This document shows positions 36,612 to 46,137 of a stretch of DNA of 64,000 nt, in pieces. The stretch spans positions 1-64,000 of the forward strand of contig NZ_ATUU01000002.1 of assembly GCF_000420365.1 (NCBI RefSeq), given 5' to 3'. A program made the translations under genes and the position numbers. Each line of letters opens with the position of its first letter. The first letter of the stretch is position 1. Origin of the DNA: Weissella halotolerans DSM 20190. GTDB lineage: Bacteria > Bacillota > Bacilli > Lactobacillales > Lactobacillaceae. The notes beneath the pieces are model-generated. The model made no database searches. It saw only the letters and a list, made by a program, of their open reading frames with translations, and was not told the DNA's origin.

Positions 36612-36641
36612 CAAAAAAGCCAGTGCCTAAAGCACCGACCT
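36612..36641 (-). terminator. Terminator after valS
   Basis: On the minus strand GTCGGTGC, a TTTAG loop, GCACTGGC and TTTTTT, with two wobble pairs in the stem. Confidence 0.75.
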
Positions 36642-36664
36642 CATCGTCATCTGCGTGATGTTAA

Positions 36665-39331
36665 TTAACGGGCAGCCTCTAGCTCTGCTATCCGTTCTTC
36701 TGTGGCCTTTAACTTTGCCTGCCAGTCAGCTAACTTTTCACGTTCAGCCTTAACAACCTTTTCAGGAGCAGCAGAAACAAATTTATCATTAGCCAATTTA
36801 TGCTCACTGCGTTTTACTTCATTAGCAAACTTTTTAATTTCACCCTGCAAACGTTCAATTTCTTCATCTAAGTTGATCAATTCAGCCAACGGTACAAAGA
36901 CTTCGGCACCTGTAATCACCTTTGACATTGATAGCGCTGGTGCAACGATATCACTTGCAATAGTGACTGTCTTTGGCCGTACAAAGCGCGTGATATAGTC
37001 TTCATTATCCTTAAAGATCCGCTCTAAATTAGCATCATTTGTCCGGATTAAGACGTCGACTGGTGTTGACATGGGCGCATTTGCTTCTGTGCGGATCGTC
37101 CGCACAGCGGTAATCAAGTCAACCAAACTCTGAAAATCAGCCTCAGCACCCTGATTGCTTAATTCTGGATGCACAGTCGGATACCTTGCGGTGACTAATG
37201 AGTCAGCGCTTGGTTGCGGCATCTCTAGGAATATTTTTTCGCTTACAAAGGGCATGATTGGGTGTAACAAACGTAAGGTTTGGTCCAAAACATAGGCCAA
37301 AACAGCTTGTACCGTTTCTTTAGCTGTCTCATCCGTCCCACTCAATGTTTCCTTTGTCATTTCAATATACCAATCGGCAAAGTCATTCCAAATGAAATTA
37401 TAAAGGGCGCGACCGGCCTCACCAAATTCAAACTTATCAAAGTCTTTAGTCACCTTTTCAACCGTGTCATTTAGACGTGAAAGAATCCATTTATCCGCTA
37501 GTGATAGACTAGTCAAATCTGTTGGCAATTCGGCCTTGGTATCCTCTGCTAAATTCATAATGACATAACGGGCAGCATTCCAAATTTTATTAATAAAGTT
37601 CCAAGCAGCATCCATTTTGGCATAAGAGAAACGCACATCCAAACCAGGGGTTGACCCTGTCGCTAGGAACCAACGCAAAGCATCTGTTCCATACTGGTCA
37701 ATCACATCCATTGGATCGATTCCATTGCCCAATGACTTGGACATTTTACGACCTTGTTCATCCCGGATTAGACCGTGAATCAAAACATTCTTAAAGGGCC
37801 GCCGGCCAGTAAATTCCTTAGACTGGAACATCATCCGGGCCACCCAGAAGAAAATAATATCATAACCGGTAACTAACGTATCCGTTGGGAAATAGCGTTT
37901 AAAGTCTGCTGCATCCTCATTTGGCCAACCCATGGTTGAAAATGGCCAAAGGGCTGATGAAAACCACGTATCCAAAACATCGGGGTCTTGAACCCAATTT
38001 TCTATATCAGCCGGTGCGGTCTCTCCAACATACATTTCACCAGTATCCTTGTGATACCAGGCAGGAATTTGGTGACCCCACCATAACTGGCGTGAAATGA
38101 CCCAATCATGAACATTTTCCATCCAACGCGTAAAGGTTTCTTCAAAACGTGGTGGAAAGAAGTCAACGCGGTCATCACTTTTTTGCATATCTAAGGCCGC
38201 CTGTGCTAACGGTTTCATCTTAACAAACCACTGTGTTGATAGTCGTGATTCAACCTGTACGCCAGTCCGTTCAGAATGACCAACCGAATGAACAATTGGT
38301 TCAACGGCTATCATGTAGTCGCCAGCCTGTAAATCGGCTACCATCGCCTTGCGTGCCGCAAAGCGATCCATACCAACATACTTTCCAGCCGCCTCATTCA
38401 TGGTTGCATCTTCATTCATAGTATTGATACGTTGCAAATCGTGGCGATTACCAACTAAGAAATCATTTGGATCATGTGCTGGCGTAATTTTGACCATTCC
38501 TGATCCAAATTCGGGATCAACATATTCATCAGCAATAATTGGTACTTGACGGTTAACCAATGGTACGGTAACCGTTTTACCAACTAATTCTTTGTATCGC
38601 TCGTCACTTGGATGCACTGCAATGGCTACATCACCAAACATCGTCTCAGGTCGGGTTGTCGCAATTTCAATATAATGCTGACCTTGATATGTTTGTTCAG
38701 GGTCGGTAAAGGGATACTTAACATGGTAGAAGGCTCCCTCATCATCTTGATGAATCACTTCAATGTCTGACAAGGCTGTGCGTGCCTTTGGATCCCAGTT
38801 AATAATATATTCCCCACGGTAAATCAGGCCTTTATTGTATAAATCCACAAACACTTTCTTGACTGCATCTGATAAGCCTTCATCTAAGGTGAAGCGCTCC
38901 CGACTATAGTCAAGTGACAAGCCCATTTTAGCCCATTGGGCATGAATCGTATCAGCATACTCATTTTTCCATGCCCATACCTGATCAATGAATTTTTCAC
39001 GTCCTAAATCATAACGGGATACGCCTTCCTTAGCTAAACGTTGTTCAACCTTGGCTTGCGTGGCAATACCCGCATGATCCATTCCAGGCACCCATACAGT
39101 GTCATAGCCTTGCATCCGCTTTTGACGGATAATCATATCTTGCAATGTCGTATCCCAAGCATGTCCCAAGTGCAACTTTCCCGTAACATTAGGCGGTGGA
39201 ATAACGACTGAATAAGGCTTAGCCTTTTTATTAGCTGATGGTGCAAATCGCTGATCTTCCAACCATTTATCATAGCGGCCAGCCTCGACAGCTTTTGCAT
39301 CATATTTACCTGGCATATCAATATCACGCAT
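36665..39331 (-). CDS. valS: Valyl-tRNA synthetase
   Basis: An 888-residue class I synthetase. HIGH motif is in [15 protein letters not shown] (about 47-61), the editing domain in the middle has [10 protein letters not shown], and KMSKS is in [14 protein letters not shown] (about 532-545). The C-terminal about 70 residues are a coiled coil that binds tRNA. Starts at 39331 with AGAGGAAAATGT upstream. A T-box leader controls it. Confidence 0.97.
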   Translation of the reverse strand: MRDIDMPGKYDAKAVEAGRYDKWLEDQRFAPSANKKAKPYSVVIPPPNVTGKLHLGHAWDTTLQDMIIRQKRMQGYDTVWVPGMDHAGIATQAKVEQRLAKEGVSRYDLGREKFIDQVWAWKNEYADTIHAQWAKMGLSLDYSRERFTLDEGLSDAVKKVFVDLYNKGLIYRGEYIINWDPKARTALSDIEVIHQDDEGAFYHVKYPFTDPEQTYQGQHYIEIATTRPETMFGDVAIAVHPSDERYKELVGKTVTVPLVNRQVPIIADEYVDPEFGSGMVKITPAHDPNDFLVGNRHDLQRINTMNEDATMNEAAGKYVGMDRFAARKAMVADLQAGDYMIAVEPIVHSVGHSERTGVQVESRLSTQWFVKMKPLAQAALDMQKSDDRVDFFPPRFEETFTRWMENVHDWVISRQLWWGHQIPAWYHKDTGEMYVGETAPADIENWVQDPDVLDTWFSSALWPFSTMGWPNEDAADFKRYFPTDTLVTGYDIIFFWVARMMFQSKEFTGRRPFKNVLIHGLIRDEQGRKMSKSLGNGIDPMDVIDQYGTDALRWFLATGSTPGLDVRFSYAKMDAAWNFINKIWNAARYVIMNLAEDTKAELPTDLTSLSLADKWILSRLNDTVEKVTKDFDKFEFGEAGRALYNFIWNDFADWYIEMTKETLSGTDETAKETVQAVLAYVLDQTLRLLHPIMPFVSEKIFLEMPQPSADSLVTARYPTVHPELSNQGAEADFQSLVDLITAVRTIRTEANAPMSTPVDVLIRTNDANLERIFKDNEDYITRFVRPKTVTIASDIVAPALSMSKVITGAEVFVPLAELINLDEEIERLQGEIKKFANEVKRSEHKLANDKFVSAAPEKVVKAEREKLADWQAKLKATEERIAELEAAR

Positions 39332-39376
39332 ACATTTTCCTCTTCTTTCAACTGAATATTACCCGCAAGAAACCAA

Positions 39377-39611
39377 TAAAAAAGCCCCGAGCATGCAACT
39401 GCATCCTCAGGGCGATTAATTCGCGGTACCACCTGAATTAGGATCTCTTTAATCCTATCTCAATGACGACTTAACGCGTCGATCACGTTACTAGCTACTG
39501 AAATTCACTAATAAAGCCCATTAGCTACCTTAACAGGACGAACTGGTGTGCTTACACCTACCCACACTCGCTAAACAGGTCGTCACTCCTAACCTCTAAT
39601 GCTTTGCTCTA
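39377..39611 (-). promoter_or_regulatory. T-box riboswitch leader of valS
   Basis: The T-box GGTGGTACCGCGA lies on the minus strand at 39421-39433, followed by a terminator hairpin (GCCCTGAG...CTCGGGGC and TTTTTT at 39378-39412). Stem I has a candidate Val specifier codon GTA at 39526-39528. Uncharged tRNA-Val should favour read-through. This accounts for the long gap before valS. Confidence 0.92.
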
Positions 39612-39617
39612 AACCTT

Positions 39618-39645
39618 ATTTTACGGATTTTTCTTTAAAATGCAA
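39618..39645 (-). promoter_or_regulatory. Promoter of the valS T-box leader
   Basis: On the minus strand TTGCAT (39640-39645), 16-bp spacer, TAAAAT (39618-39623). Confidence 0.6.
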
Positions 39646-39742
39646 GTTCCTCTCAATAATCCACTAAAAAACTATTACCTAGTTTACAAGACTAGATAAC
39701 AACGTTATCATAATCTTATGACTTAAAAAGGAGATGATTAAT

Positions 39743-40381
39743 TTGAAAAACTTAACCTATCATGATCGGGCCGAGTATTGGAATACCCTCACCCATGCGC
39801 TAGGGGCCACTCTAGCACTAATTGCTGGCGCTTTTTTATTAAGCCGTGCCTATCTTGCCCAGGTTTCACCTAAAGCGATGTTAGCTTTAGTGATTTATAT
39901 TACTGGCCTGTGTGGCTTTTTACTAGCCTCAGCTTGTTACCATGGTTTAATCCATAGCCGTTATCGGAAGTTACTCCAATTTTTTGACCATAGTGGCATC
40001 TATCTAATGATCATCGCCAGCTATACTCCTTACACCTGGTTAGTTCTACCTAGTCACCTCGGTTGGCCAATTTGGTGGAGTATCGTTGGCCTAGCCCTAC
40101 TAGGGCTAACATATGATCGCTTTTTTGTCGGTCGTTGGCCGCTCGTTTCCGTCATTATCTACGTGGTGATGGGCTGGTTTATTCTCATTGCCTTGCCCGA
40201 TCTACACCAACTCTTATCACCTGAAGCCTTTTATTTATTACTTGCCGGTGGGATAACCTACACTTTAGGCGCAGTGTTCTATCTAAGTCCCAAGCTACCC
40301 TATGCCCATGTCTATTGGCATATCATGGTTGTCTTGGCGGCTGCGCTCATGTATAGTTCAATTTTAGTTACCCTTTTTTAA
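39743..40381 (+). CDS. Hemolysin III family membrane protein (PAQR-like)
   Basis: A 212-residue protein with seven hydrophobic segments. The family pattern is present: EYWNTLTHALGA near the N-terminus, SACYHGLIHS, FDHSGIYLMIIASYTPY, then the C-terminal YAHVYWHIMVVLAA whose His residues with the earlier ones form the predicted zinc site of PAQR proteins. The likely start is TTG at 39743, 9 bp after AAAAGGAG; an ATG three codons upstream touches the Shine-Dalgarno sequence and is unlikely. The role of bacterial members is unclear; haemolytic activity is not implied. Confidence 0.88.
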   Translation: MKNLTYHDRAEYWNTLTHALGATLALIAGAFLLSRAYLAQVSPKAMLALVIYITGLCGFLLASACYHGLIHSRYRKLLQFFDHSGIYLMIIASYTPYTWLVLPSHLGWPIWWSIVGLALLGLTYDRFFVGRWPLVSVIIYVVMGWFILIALPDLHQLLSPEAFYLLLAGGITYTLGAVFYLSPKLPYAHVYWHIMVVLAAALMYSSILVTLF

Positions 40382-40406
40382 TCAGAGCTGATCATCAAAA
40401 AAACTA

Positions 40407-40465
40407 AAAAATCCTACTAGTCAATAATCCCGTTAAAAACAGGACCATCACATAGTAGGATTTTT
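40407..40465. terminator. Bidirectional terminator between the hemolysin III-like gene and the 40464 gene
   Basis: A 13-bp perfect stem AAAAATCCTACTA (40407-40419) and TAGTAGGATTTTT (40453-40465) with a 33-base loop. It overlaps the stop codon of the minus-strand gene by two bases. Confidence 0.75.
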
Positions 40466-41168
40466 AATTACGACCAAATAACCGACCAAAAAAACGCGTA
40501 ATCACATTACCACCATTTTTGGTTGGCTGTCGTTGCGCTTGCGCTTGAGATGAGGTCTGATCAAGTTGCGCTTGAGAACGCTCGTATTGCTGATTACGTT
40601 GCTGAAACTCAGCAATCATATCATCCGTCACAATGGGGAAAGGTTGGGTCTTAGATGTTACCCCAAGACTAACCGAGTTGCGGCCCGTCTTCCCCGTCTT
40701 CTGACTACGACAAAAAAGAGTAACTTCCTCAGGCAAAATATCATCCGGTAAGCGCAATTCAAAATTTTGCTGCTCATCAATGACTGGTTCAATAATTTGA
40801 CCAGCTAATTCTATTTGAACCTCAACTGCTGACTGATTGACATATCCTTCAAGGTAGCGTTGACCGTTGCGAGTCGAAATCACCCCGGTAATAACTGGGG
40901 CCGGCAATTCGATTTCTACCGCTACTTGTTCTTTGGTTTCTATTTCATCTGGTAACATTGCTGAGACAGTAATGGTACCCGTACGTACATCAGCTGGTGC
41001 CTTTTGCACAAAATCTCCGTTTTGATCAGCCGAGATAACATCGGTTTTACCATCTGGATAAGCAATCGTAATTTGGGCTGCCGTCAGGCCAACATGACCA
41101 ATGACCGTTGTTCCCAAACTATTTGTTAGAGCAGAAGCCACTAAGTTTACGACTTTTCCCTCATTCAT
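40464..41168 (-). CDS. Hypothetical Ig-like beta-sandwich protein without signal peptide
   Basis: A 234-residue protein I do not recognise. Residues about 20-165 read like two bacterial Ig-like repeats: ITIAYPDGKTDVISADQNGDF, then PAPVITGVISTRNGQRYLEG with VEVQIELAGQ, patterns usually found in surface adhesins. However, there is no signal peptide, sortase motif or transmembrane segment. After a Gln/Ser-rich linker (about 190-215) the last 12 residues (VITRFFGRLFGRN) form a basic amphipathic helix that could touch the membrane. It is monocistronic between terminators and only one Cys is present. Confidence 0.75.
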   Translation of the reverse strand: MNEGKVVNLVASALTNSLGTTVIGHVGLTAAQITIAYPDGKTDVISADQNGDFVQKAPADVRTGTITVSAMLPDEIETKEQVAVEIELPAPVITGVISTRNGQRYLEGYVNQSAVEVQIELAGQIIEPVIDEQQNFELRLPDDILPEEVTLFCRSQKTGKTGRNSVSLGVTSKTQPFPIVTDDMIAEFQQRNQQYERSQAQLDQTSSQAQAQRQPTKNGGNVITRFFGRLFGRN

Positions 41169-41223
41169 ATATATAATCTCCAGTCTACAAGGTAACTAAT
41201 ATCAGTTTATAATAGTTTTTTCC

Positions 41224-41250
41224 AAAAGAAAAGGCAACGTCGCCGTTACC
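41224..41250 (-). terminator. Terminator after the usp gene
   Basis: On the minus strand GGTAACG, GCGA loop, CGTTGCC and TTTTCTTTT. Confidence 0.8.
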
Positions 41251-41293
41251 TCCATCTTTATTTAATCATTTTATTTTTTATTTAACACTCTGC

Positions 41294-41740
41294 CTAAGCC
41301 CGCACGATTAGGGTATCAACTTTTGCTGCCCGGGTAACGTACTCTGTAACTGATCCAATCAAAAGCCGTTCAATAGCATTCAATCCCGTTGCACCAATCA
41401 TAATTAAATCAGCTTCAAACTCTTTAGGCGCTTCAGTTGCAATTAGAGCCTTAGGGGATCCATATTCAATTTTATAGGCAACATTCTTAACCCCTGCCGC
41501 TTGCGCTTCTTTTACGTAAGCTTCTAAGGTTTCCTTAGCTGTTTGTGACACTTGATCAACCATCGTCGTTTGAAAGTCCGTAACGTTTTGGAAAGAACGC
41601 GTATCAATGACATGCAAAATTTGTAAGTGTGTACTTTCTCCATTCTGTAAAGCAACTTCAATTGCCTTATGAAAGGCAGCTTCCGCTTCTTTTGATCCAT
41701 CTACTGGAACCAGAATATTATGATATACCGTCTTTGTCAT
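41294..41740 (-). CDS. Universal stress protein (UspA family)
   Basis: A 148-residue Usp-fold protein. The N-terminal strand HNILVPVDGSKEAE is at about 7-20; the C-terminal ATP-binding pattern G-x2-G-x9-G-(S/T) is visible in GATGLNAIERLLIGSVTEYV (about 117-136), so an ATP-binding subtype. The start at 41740 is preferred because GAGGG lies upstream; the open frame extends to 41785. The function under stress is unknown. Confidence 0.9.
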   Translation of the reverse strand: MTKTVYHNILVPVDGSKEAEAAFHKAIEVALQNGESTHLQILHVIDTRSFQNVTDFQTTMVDQVSQTAKETLEAYVKEAQAAGVKNVAYKIEYGSPKALIATEAPKEFEADLIMIGATGLNAIERLLIGSVTEYVTRAAKVDTLIVRA

Positions 41741-41799
41741 CGTCCAACCCTCAACTTTCTTCTTTGTACGGTCATTATACCGCATTTGAAAGCGCTTTG

Positions 41800-42078
41800 C
41801 TAATGATTAAAGAGCTGATTTACCAAAATAAACCCTAAGATTGGCACCAGTAATGTACCTAAGATAAGCCCTAGGACTGGCCATAAGGAATGTGCGCCAA
41901 AGGCCATCAATAAGGCAGCCGTTGCCCCCCCAATCAGCAAGAAACTAGGCGCAAAAATAGTTGTTATCTGTCGCGACCGTGCTGAATCAAGACCTAAGAG
42001 CTGGTTGCGATTAAGCCATAAGTAACCTGCAATCACCCAGGTTAAAATAATATATACATCATATAAAATACTGAGCAT
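41800..42078 (-). CDS. Small hypothetical membrane protein
   Basis: A 92-residue protein with three predicted transmembrane helices (about 5-22, 41-62 and 67-88) and no recognised motif. AGGAGAAGGTAG precedes the ATG at 42078. It lies between the 6S RNA gene and the usp gene, on the same strand, and may be read from 6S RNA read-through, since no separate promoter is evident. Family unknown. Confidence 0.65.
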   Translation of the reverse strand: MLSILYDVYIILTWVIAGYLWLNRNQLLGLDSARSRQITTIFAPSFLLIGGATAALLMAFGAHSLWPVLGLILGTLLVPILGFILVNQLFNH

Positions 42079-42093
42079 CTACCTTCTCCTATT

Positions 42094-42292
42094 AAAAAAG
42101 TCACTGAGCATTCACCCAGTGACTGACAGACACTTACCGAGTGCCGTTAGTGGATTCTCCTGAGTTGGCTTCAGTTAAGAAAAGTGGGTGAATCAGCAGC
42201 TGGGCAAGCCCAGCTATCTACCATCCCCAAACTCGTAGGTTGTAAAGCAATTACAGTATATAGAATCACGCGTACACTTAAGAAATCTGCCT
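42094..42292 (-). ncRNA. ssrS: Probable 6S RNA
   Basis: The 275-bp gap after rarA holds a transcription unit without a reading frame. It has a TATAAT -10 (42299-42304) and ends in a terminator hairpin (42099-42124) with T-run. The roughly 199-nt RNA can fold as one long irregular hairpin: an outer stem (GGCAGA near the 5' end with TCTGTC), an internal unpaired region around AGGAGAATCC, GAGTTTGG with CCAACTC, and a tip AGCTGGGC/GCCCAGCT. Size, fold and location beside rarA match 6S RNA, the RNA polymerase decoy, in lactic acid bacteria. I could not run a covariance model. Confidence 0.7.
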
Positions 42293-42353
42293 GCTCTTAT
42301 TATAGAAGTTTTTTAGCTGAATAAAAAGGGTTGACTTACAAGAAATCTACTTT

Positions 42354-43643
42354 CTATTGCCCCTTCAAGCCATTTTTTTGTGCGGCCTTAAGCCGTAAAT
42401 AACGTTCCATATATGCTTGTTCAAGCTTGGAATTTCCCTCAGTTTGTAAGTACTGAACATCTGTCAATCCAGCCGGCAAATACTGCTGGGCAACCCAGTC
42501 ATTTGGGTAATTGTGCGGATAAAGATAATCATTGCCGTGCCCAAGGGCTTTAGCACCTTGATAATGGGCATCCCGCAAATGATCCGGTACATCGCCGGTT
42601 TGCCCCTTTCGTACATCAGCTAAGGCCTGATCAATTGCCCGGATACCCGCATTAGATTTAGCTGATAAAGCTAATTCAATAGTCGCATCCGCCAAAGGAA
42701 TTCTGGCCTCTGGAAAACCCAACTTTTCAGCAGCTTGAATACTCGTAACCGCCCGCTGGACCACAGCTGGATTGGCTAGTCCCACATCTTCATAAGCTAT
42801 AACTTGCAGGCGCCGGGCAATAATTGGTAAGTCACCAGCTTCAATTAACCGCGCTAAGTAATGCAAGGCTGCATCCACATCACTACCACGAATCGATTTT
42901 TGCAAGGCTGATATCACGTCATAATGTGCATCACCATTTTTGTCTGCTGATAAGGCTTTCCGTCTTAATACTTCTTCAATAATCGCTAAGGTAATATCAA
43001 CTTTCCCTTGTGCATCCGGTGGGGTTGACTTAACTGCCAGCTCTAAACCATTCAGTGCGGCGCGTAGGTCACCATTGGTTGCGGTCAACAAATGGTGTTT
43101 TGCCTCCGGTGATAAATAAGCATTGAAATTGCCCAAGCCACGTTGCTTATCCTTGAGTGCACGCTCAATAGTCACGTCAATATCATCAATGGTCAAAGGC
43201 TGCACTTGAAAAATTTGTGTCCGTGAACGAATGGCCGGATTAATCGATAAGTACGGATTTTCCGTGGTGGCCCCAATTAAAATAACTGCCCCGTTTTCTA
43301 GGTGTGGCAATAAATAATCCTGTTTGGTCTTATCAAGACGATGAATTTCATCTAAGAGTAACACAACGCCACCACTCATTTTTCCTTCTTCAATCACCAT
43401 TTGTAAATCTTTTTTGGTGTCAGTTGCTGCATTGAGTTTACGAAAGGCATACTTGGTCGCCCCAGCAATGGCACTGGCAATACTCGTTTTCCCAGTGCCG
43501 GGGGGGCCATATAAAATCATGGAAGATAATGTTTTCGCTTCCACCATCCGTCGAATAATTTTCCCAGGACCGACTAATGCTTGCTGACCAACCACTTCGC
43601 TTAGATCCCTAGGCCGCATTCGATATGCTAACGGTTGTTGCAT
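42354..43643 (-). CDS. rarA: Replication-associated recombination protein A (RarA/MgsA)
   Basis: A 429-residue AAA+ ATPase related to clamp loaders and RuvB, which acts at stalled replication forks. Walker A GPPGTGKTS is at about residues 46-54, Walker B LLLDEIHRLD at about 96, sensor 1 GATTENP at about 118, and the C-terminal tetramerisation domain ends with the family's conserved GYGKGYLYPH-like GHGNDYLYPHNYP. It follows yueI by 27 bp. Confidence 0.95.
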   Translation of the reverse strand: MQQPLAYRMRPRDLSEVVGQQALVGPGKIIRRMVEAKTLSSMILYGPPGTGKTSIASAIAGATKYAFRKLNAATDTKKDLQMVIEEGKMSGGVVLLLDEIHRLDKTKQDYLLPHLENGAVILIGATTENPYLSINPAIRSRTQIFQVQPLTIDDIDVTIERALKDKQRGLGNFNAYLSPEAKHHLLTATNGDLRAALNGLELAVKSTPPDAQGKVDITLAIIEEVLRRKALSADKNGDAHYDVISALQKSIRGSDVDAALHYLARLIEAGDLPIIARRLQVIAYEDVGLANPAVVQRAVTSIQAAEKLGFPEARIPLADATIELALSAKSNAGIRAIDQALADVRKGQTGDVPDHLRDAHYQGAKALGHGNDYLYPHNYPNDWVAQQYLPAGLTDVQYLQTEGNSKLEQAYMERYLRLKAAQKNGLKGQ

Positions 43644-43670
43644 GCCGGGTCACCTCTTTTCCTTTTCACT

Positions 43671-44111
43671 CTAAACATCAAATAATCTTTTATACCAAGG
43701 CTTGGTCTCACTTGTTGCTTGCTCGTCTGTTTCTACACTCTTTACCTGTTCAGCCAGATCAACTGCTTTAACATGCACAGCCCTAGGAGCCACCAATACT
43801 GCTGCCACGGCAGCTTTGGCATAAGCAGGATCCTCAACTAAAGTAAAGGGCCGCTTAGCTTGATTCGCTAACTGCATAAAAGTTGTTAGTTCCTCGTCGG
43901 GCAACTGACCATTTAGATATAAAGTTGCCGAAGGGTATTGGGCCAGGGCTGTTTGCCAAGCCTTCTGCATAGCCTGATTCAAAGGAGTCGCTTTCATCTG
44001 CAAGGCACAAACTCGTTCCCTAAAATTCCCCAAATAATGTCTTTGCTCATCTGGATTAAGTTTAGGCGTACCATACAACGCATTTTGTACATGTGGGTCC
44101 ATTTCAGTCAT
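43671..44111 (-). CDS. yueI: YueI family protein (DUF1694)
   Basis: A 146-residue soluble protein. The opening VQNALYGTPKLNPDEQRHYLG and FRERV, then YLNGQLPDEEL are typical of YueI. The function is unknown. The ending WYKRLFDV may be a short amphipathic helix. It is upstream of rarA on one transcript. Confidence 0.85.
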   Translation of the reverse strand: MTEMDPHVQNALYGTPKLNPDEQRHYLGNFRERVCALQMKATPLNQAMQKAWQTALAQYPSATLYLNGQLPDEELTTFMQLANQAKRPFTLVEDPAYAKAAVAAVLVAPRAVHVKAVDLAEQVKSVETDEQATSETKPWYKRLFDV

Positions 44112-44177
44112 GCTCTACCTCCCCTTGCTGCTTATCTTCTAGTAATTAACGTAAGTTTACCATACTTTGTGATATGT

Positions 44178-44216
44178 AAAAAAACGTGCCCTTACCCAAA
44201 GGAACACGTTTTTTAA
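44178..44216. terminator. Bidirectional terminator between the prfC unit and yueI
   Basis: AAAAAACGTGCCCTT with AAGGAACACGTTTTTT, imperfect at two positions, A/T runs on both sides; it ends the prfC-44221 transcript. Confidence 0.8.
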
Positions 44217-44220
44217 TTAG

Positions 44221-44430
44221 TTACGATAACACAAGTACAGAAATACCCGCTACCAAAACCGACATCATATACCCGCCAAAAATTAAATGCAGGGCATTGA
44301 ATAAACGAGGAAATGGTCTAAGTAAACGATGACCGGTAAAATAAACTAGCGTTGGTACAATCATGATAAAAGCAAAAATTTCAAAGCCCATTAACCAAGT
44401 TTGGGGCGTCATAGTTAGTAATGTGGTCAT
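44221..44430 (-). CDS. Small hypothetical membrane protein coupled to prfC
   Basis: A 69-residue protein with two predicted transmembrane helices (about 13-33 and 49-69) and a basic segment between them (HRLLRPFPR). Its start overlaps the prfC stop by 4 bp (ATGA type), so translation is coupled. A family is not recognised. Confidence 0.7.
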   Translation of the reverse strand: MTTLLTMTPQTWLMGFEIFAFIMIVPTLVYFTGHRLLRPFPRLFNALHLIFGGYMMSVLVAGISVLVLS

Positions 44431-45998
44431 AGTTTCGCCTCCAATTCAACTTCTGGATATTTGTCCTTAAACCAGCGTTCAGCAAATTGGTTTTCAAATA
44501 AGAAGACTGGAGCACCATGGCGGTCCTTAACCAAAAGATTTCGAGATGAGGCCATCTGCCGATTTAACTGGTCTGGCTTAATCCACCGGGCAATTTTTGA
44601 CCCCATTGGCTCAAGGTTAACCTCTGTATTATATTCGTTTTCCATTCTAAATTGAAAGACTTCAAATTGGAGGGCCCCAACAGCTCCCAAAATATAATCA
44701 CCAGAATCCCATGCTTGATACATTTGGATTGTTCCTTCCTGAACTAACTGCTCAATGCCCTTATGGAAGGATTTTTGCTTGAGTACATTTTTAGCCTGAA
44801 CCCGCATGAAGATTTCTGGTGTAAAGGTTGGTAACTCCGCAAAGGTGACCTTACGCTTACCAGCATAAATGGTATCACCTATCTGAAAGTTTCCCGTATC
44901 ATATAACCCAATAATATCACCAGGAACGGCCGTCTCAACCTTCTCACGGGCATCAGCCATAAATTCTGTCACATTCGACAAACGTATTTTCTTACCATTC
45001 CGGGCTAAGCTAACGTCCATCCCCCGTTCAAAAGTACCTGAAACCACTCTTACAAAAGCAATGCGGTCCCGATGCTTGGGATTCATATTAGCTTGAATCT
45101 TAAAGACAAAACCAGAAAAAGTTGGGTCAGTAGGGGCAATTTCATCACCGTCCACCGTTGGCTTAGCTGCTGGCGCAGGGGCATACTGCATATAAGTTTC
45201 TAAAAAGGTTTCCACCCCAAAGTTAGTTAAAGCTGACCCAAAGAAGACTGGCGTTAATTTACCTTGCAAAACTGCAGTTTCACTAAATTCGTTACCAGCT
45301 GTGGTTAACATTTCTACTTCATCCTGGGTCTCAGCCCAAGCTGGACTTTGTTGAATTGAATTTGCTTGTTCCAAGTCCGTTCCAGCAGCATTAAGCGGCA
45401 AAAAGCGCTCCGCATCTGTTTTAGGATGATAGACTTCCACGCGATGATGATACAGATCAAACAACCCTGATAAAATCTTTCCTGAACCAATTGGCCAATT
45501 CATTGGGTAAGCTTCAATACCCAAGATTGTTTCTAATTCGTCTACGAGGTCTAAAGGTGGCCGTCCATCCCGATCTAGCTTGTTAAAGAAGGTAAAAATC
45601 GGAATATGACGTTCCTTAACAATTTCAAACAGTTTTTTAGTCTGGGGCTCAATTCCTTTGGCAGAATCCACGACCATAATAACTGAGTCCACGGCCATTA
45701 AGGTCCGATAGGTATCTTCTGAAAAATCCTCATGGCCTGGTGTATCTAAAATATTAATTCGCTTGCCTTGAAAATCAAATTGCAAGACCGATGAGGTCAC
45801 TGAAATACCACGTTTCTGTTCAATTTCCATCCAATCTGACTTGGCAAAATTACCTTTCCGCCCTTTAACTGTCCCCGCCTCACGAACAACGCCACCCAAG
45901 AGTAACATTTGCTCTGTAATGGTTGTTTTTCCCGCATCCGGGTGGGAAATAATAGCAAAAGTCCGGCGATTTTTAAAATTTTCTTCTTCAGCTGTCAT
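44427..45998 (-). CDS. prfC: Peptide chain release factor 3
   Basis: A 523-residue translational GTPase that recycles RF1 and RF2 after peptide release. G1 SHPDAGKTT is at about 18-26, G2 GISVTSSV near 65, G3 [13 protein letters not shown] near 85, G4 NKLDRDGR near 138. Full length. A promoter overlaps the upstream terminator; the 69-residue membrane protein gene is coupled downstream. Confidence 0.96.
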   Translation of the reverse strand: MTAEEENFKNRRTFAIISHPDAGKTTITEQMLLLGGVVREAGTVKGRKGNFAKSDWMEIEQKRGISVTSSVLQFDFQGKRINILDTPGHEDFSEDTYRTLMAVDSVIMVVDSAKGIEPQTKKLFEIVKERHIPIFTFFNKLDRDGRPPLDLVDELETILGIEAYPMNWPIGSGKILSGLFDLYHHRVEVYHPKTDAERFLPLNAAGTDLEQANSIQQSPAWAETQDEVEMLTTAGNEFSETAVLQGKLTPVFFGSALTNFGVETFLETYMQYAPAPAAKPTVDGDEIAPTDPTFSGFVFKIQANMNPKHRDRIAFVRVVSGTFERGMDVSLARNGKKIRLSNVTEFMADAREKVETAVPGDIIGLYDTGNFQIGDTIYAGKRKVTFAELPTFTPEIFMRVQAKNVLKQKSFHKGIEQLVQEGTIQMYQAWDSGDYILGAVGALQFEVFQFRMENEYNTEVNLEPMGSKIARWIKPDQLNRQMASSRNLLVKDRHGAPVFLFENQFAERWFKDKYPEVELEAKL

Positions 45999-46057
45999 TC
46001 TATTTTTCGCCCTTAATCTTTAGTTTTTTTAACATTTCTTAATAAACTTAACAACTT

Positions 46058-46086
46058 AGTATACCGAAAAAAAAGGCTAGCTTCAA
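46058..46086 (-). promoter_or_regulatory. prfC promoter overlapping the upstream terminator
   Basis: On the minus strand TTGAAG (46081-46086), 17-bp spacer, TATACT (46058-46063). The -35 lies in the loop and right arm of the terminator of the preceding gene. Confidence 0.55.
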
Positions 46087-46096
46087 CCGCTAGCCC
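46069..46096 (-). terminator. Terminator after the 46138 gene
   Basis: On the minus strand GGGCTAGCGGTTGAAGCTAGCC followed by eight T: 7-bp stem GGCTAGC/GCTAGCC. Confidence 0.85.
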
Positions 46097-46137
46097 CTAA
46101 TTCACTTGATTTGCACCTGCCCAGCTTACGAATCAGC

